Source: Camellia lanceoleosa (lineage: Eukaryota; Streptophyta; Magnoliopsida; Ericales; Theaceae). From it: a stretch of DNA of 64,000 nucleotides. Within the stretch, counting starts at the first letter, position 1. Every line of letters begins with the position of its first letter. A program made the translations under genes and the position numbers. Of this stretch, positions 57,952 to 64,000 are shown piece after piece. Where the stretch lies: contig CM045761.1 of assembly GCA_025200525.1 (NCBI GenBank), forward strand, positions 82,365,551-82,429,550, read 5' to 3'. A model generated the notes under the pieces. It was not told the origin of the DNA, made no database searches, and saw only the letters and a list, made by a program, of their open reading frames with translations.

Positions 57952-58393
57952 TGCCGGAGAGGAGGAGGCAGTGGTGGCGCTAGATTCGTTGTTTCATCGG
58001 CGAACGTAGAATTGACTTTGAAAAGTCTCTGTTTGTTTTCGGTCCATCTGTTTACAGCAAATGATCTCGGTCTAGATCTTTAGGGGGTGAAGAGTAAGAA
58101 GAGGAAAGGCACAATTCAATGCATAATAATATCTTTTGGGGTTGATGTAGGAGAGAAAGAGAGCAAAGAGGAAGAAGAGAGAGACCAAACTCAGTTTTTG
58201 TAGCCTTTCGCTTTTCTTAAATTTCTCTGTGATATATGAGTTTGGGGTTGAAGACTTTAGATATTATAAAATAATATCAGATCTCTTCAATTATTAAAAG
58301 TAAGAGAGGACCTTAAACTAATTTTTTCAATAATAATTGCAATTAAAAGTGGAAGAGCAAAATAAAATCTTAAATTATAAATAAATAATGCTG

Positions 58394-58402
58394 TATATAT
58401 AA
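58394..58402 (+). promoter_or_regulatory. TATA box of RPB10
   Basis: TATATATAA lies about 90 bases before the RPB10 start codon. It predicts transcription from about 58425-58435 and a 5' UTR of some 55 bases. A CT/GA-rich stretch (58140-58195) lies further upstream. Confidence 0.6.
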
Positions 58403-58486
58403 TTAGCATAGCACTATTTGCGAGCACGCGTGCAGAGAGAGTTTGAGCTTAGAGGGGAGGGGACGAAACTAGGGCGTACTCCGAAG

Positions 58487-63554
<5,068 letters not shown>

Positions 63555-63896
63555 GGAGGCTTGTTGCCATACACAACAGCATATCTGTGTTTGTATGGTT
63601 GGTACTCTTAAATTTTTTTGTCAATGGTATTCATGTATGGAGTAGGATGAAGCAAAACGGTGTTAGAAAAGACACTTGAGTAATGTACTAGTTAGACTCT
63701 TTCATCATTCCTTTTTGTGCTATGGCTTGGTTGCTTTTGTACAGGGCACCGTGCAACAAATTCTGAATACCATTAAGGGTATATGTTATTCAAAAGCTTT
63801 GTTGAAACACTCGTACTATTCATTCAACAGGGGGTTGGGCTTTCATCTGGATCCCTGTGATTAAGAATTCCCACTATCTTTCTGACTTGAACTTAC
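63555..63896 (+). other. RPB10 3' region and convergent spacer
   Basis: No AATAAA is evident in the first 150 bases after the stop, so the polyadenylation site is not placed. The region must also hold the intron start of the minus-strand gene whose exon lies at 63897-64000. Confidence 0.5.
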
Positions 63897-64000
63897 CTTT
63901 AGAGCTTCCCAGGCTCTAGGCGCCACAAAGGTCACTATTCCATCTTCAACTGGTCTATTCCGCACTCCCCCAGCATCATTTGTTCGTTTGAACATTGGGA
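63897..64000 (-). CDS. Partial coding exon of an unidentified minus-strand gene
   Basis: Read on the minus strand, 34 codons stay open from the window edge to a strong donor, AAG|GTAAGT, at 63897/63896. The other two frames have stops. The peptide includes MFKRTNDAGGVRNRP and VEDGIVTFVAPRAWEALK. I cannot assign a family. The frame, codon use and donor together suggest a real internal or first exon, with the rest of the gene to the right of the window and one or more 3' exons to its left, convergent with RPB10. Confidence 0.55.

Overview
This is a plant nuclear window, most likely from a eudicot with a large, transposon-rich genome. The evidence is one intact four-exon nuclear gene for the RNA polymerase subunit RPB10 (58487-63554), a decayed but still intron-containing copy of DPMS3, which encodes dolichol-phosphate mannose synthase subunit 3 (42486-45114), plant-type LINE, Ty3/gypsy, hAT and Harbinger elements, GT-AG introns of kilobase size, and an AT-rich background with many microsatellites. 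The species cannot be named from the sequence alone.

Bases 1-25.5 kb are a nested retrotransposon block. The oldest layer is a Tekay/Del-like Ty3/gypsy family with LTRs of about 1.3-1.4 kb that end in GGGTCGTGACA and are followed by an initiator-Met-type primer-binding site. It appears as an RT fragment (1-411), an inverted pair of LTR pieces (414-2435), an element with both LTRs but only gag inside (2572-7362), and a further LTR split into two halves (7425-7877 and 24677-25519). The split was caused by an L1-type LINE of about 6 kb, flanked by a 14-bp target-site duplication. The LINE was then split by a 10.7-kb Tat/Retand-type gypsy element (9520-20239, TSD GATGT). That element has 408-bp LTRs, a second RNase H domain, a 149-bp higher-order tandem repeat, a 200-bp tandem repeat, and two related antisense reading frames.

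Bases 25.5-38.5 kb hold DNA transposons and long solo LTRs nested in one another: a hAT-like element split by a 3.6-kb minus-strand solo LTR, remains of a minus-strand gypsy element (about 32.0-35.1 kb), and a Tourist/Harbinger MITE split by a roughly 2-kb LTR. Two of these LTRs carry clusters of a degenerate CTCGAGCG motif.

Bases 38.5-45.5 kb contain the DPMS3 copy. Its splice sites and last exon look normal, but exon 1 has lost its reading frame and exon 2 has a stop. Bases 45.5-58.4 kb are mostly intergenic: a degenerate TTF-type hAT transposon (47994-49995), a fold-back element, a 2.26-kb solo LTR, a long-inverted-repeat element and a cluster of AGAGAAATT-type motifs. RPB10 follows, with a TATA box upstream and MITEs in its large second intron. 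The last 104 bases look like a coding exon of a minus-strand gene convergent with RPB10.

The only clearly functional gene is RPB10; the terminal minus-strand exon may belong to a second one. Every transposon coding region carries stops or deletions, so nothing in the window looks autonomous.
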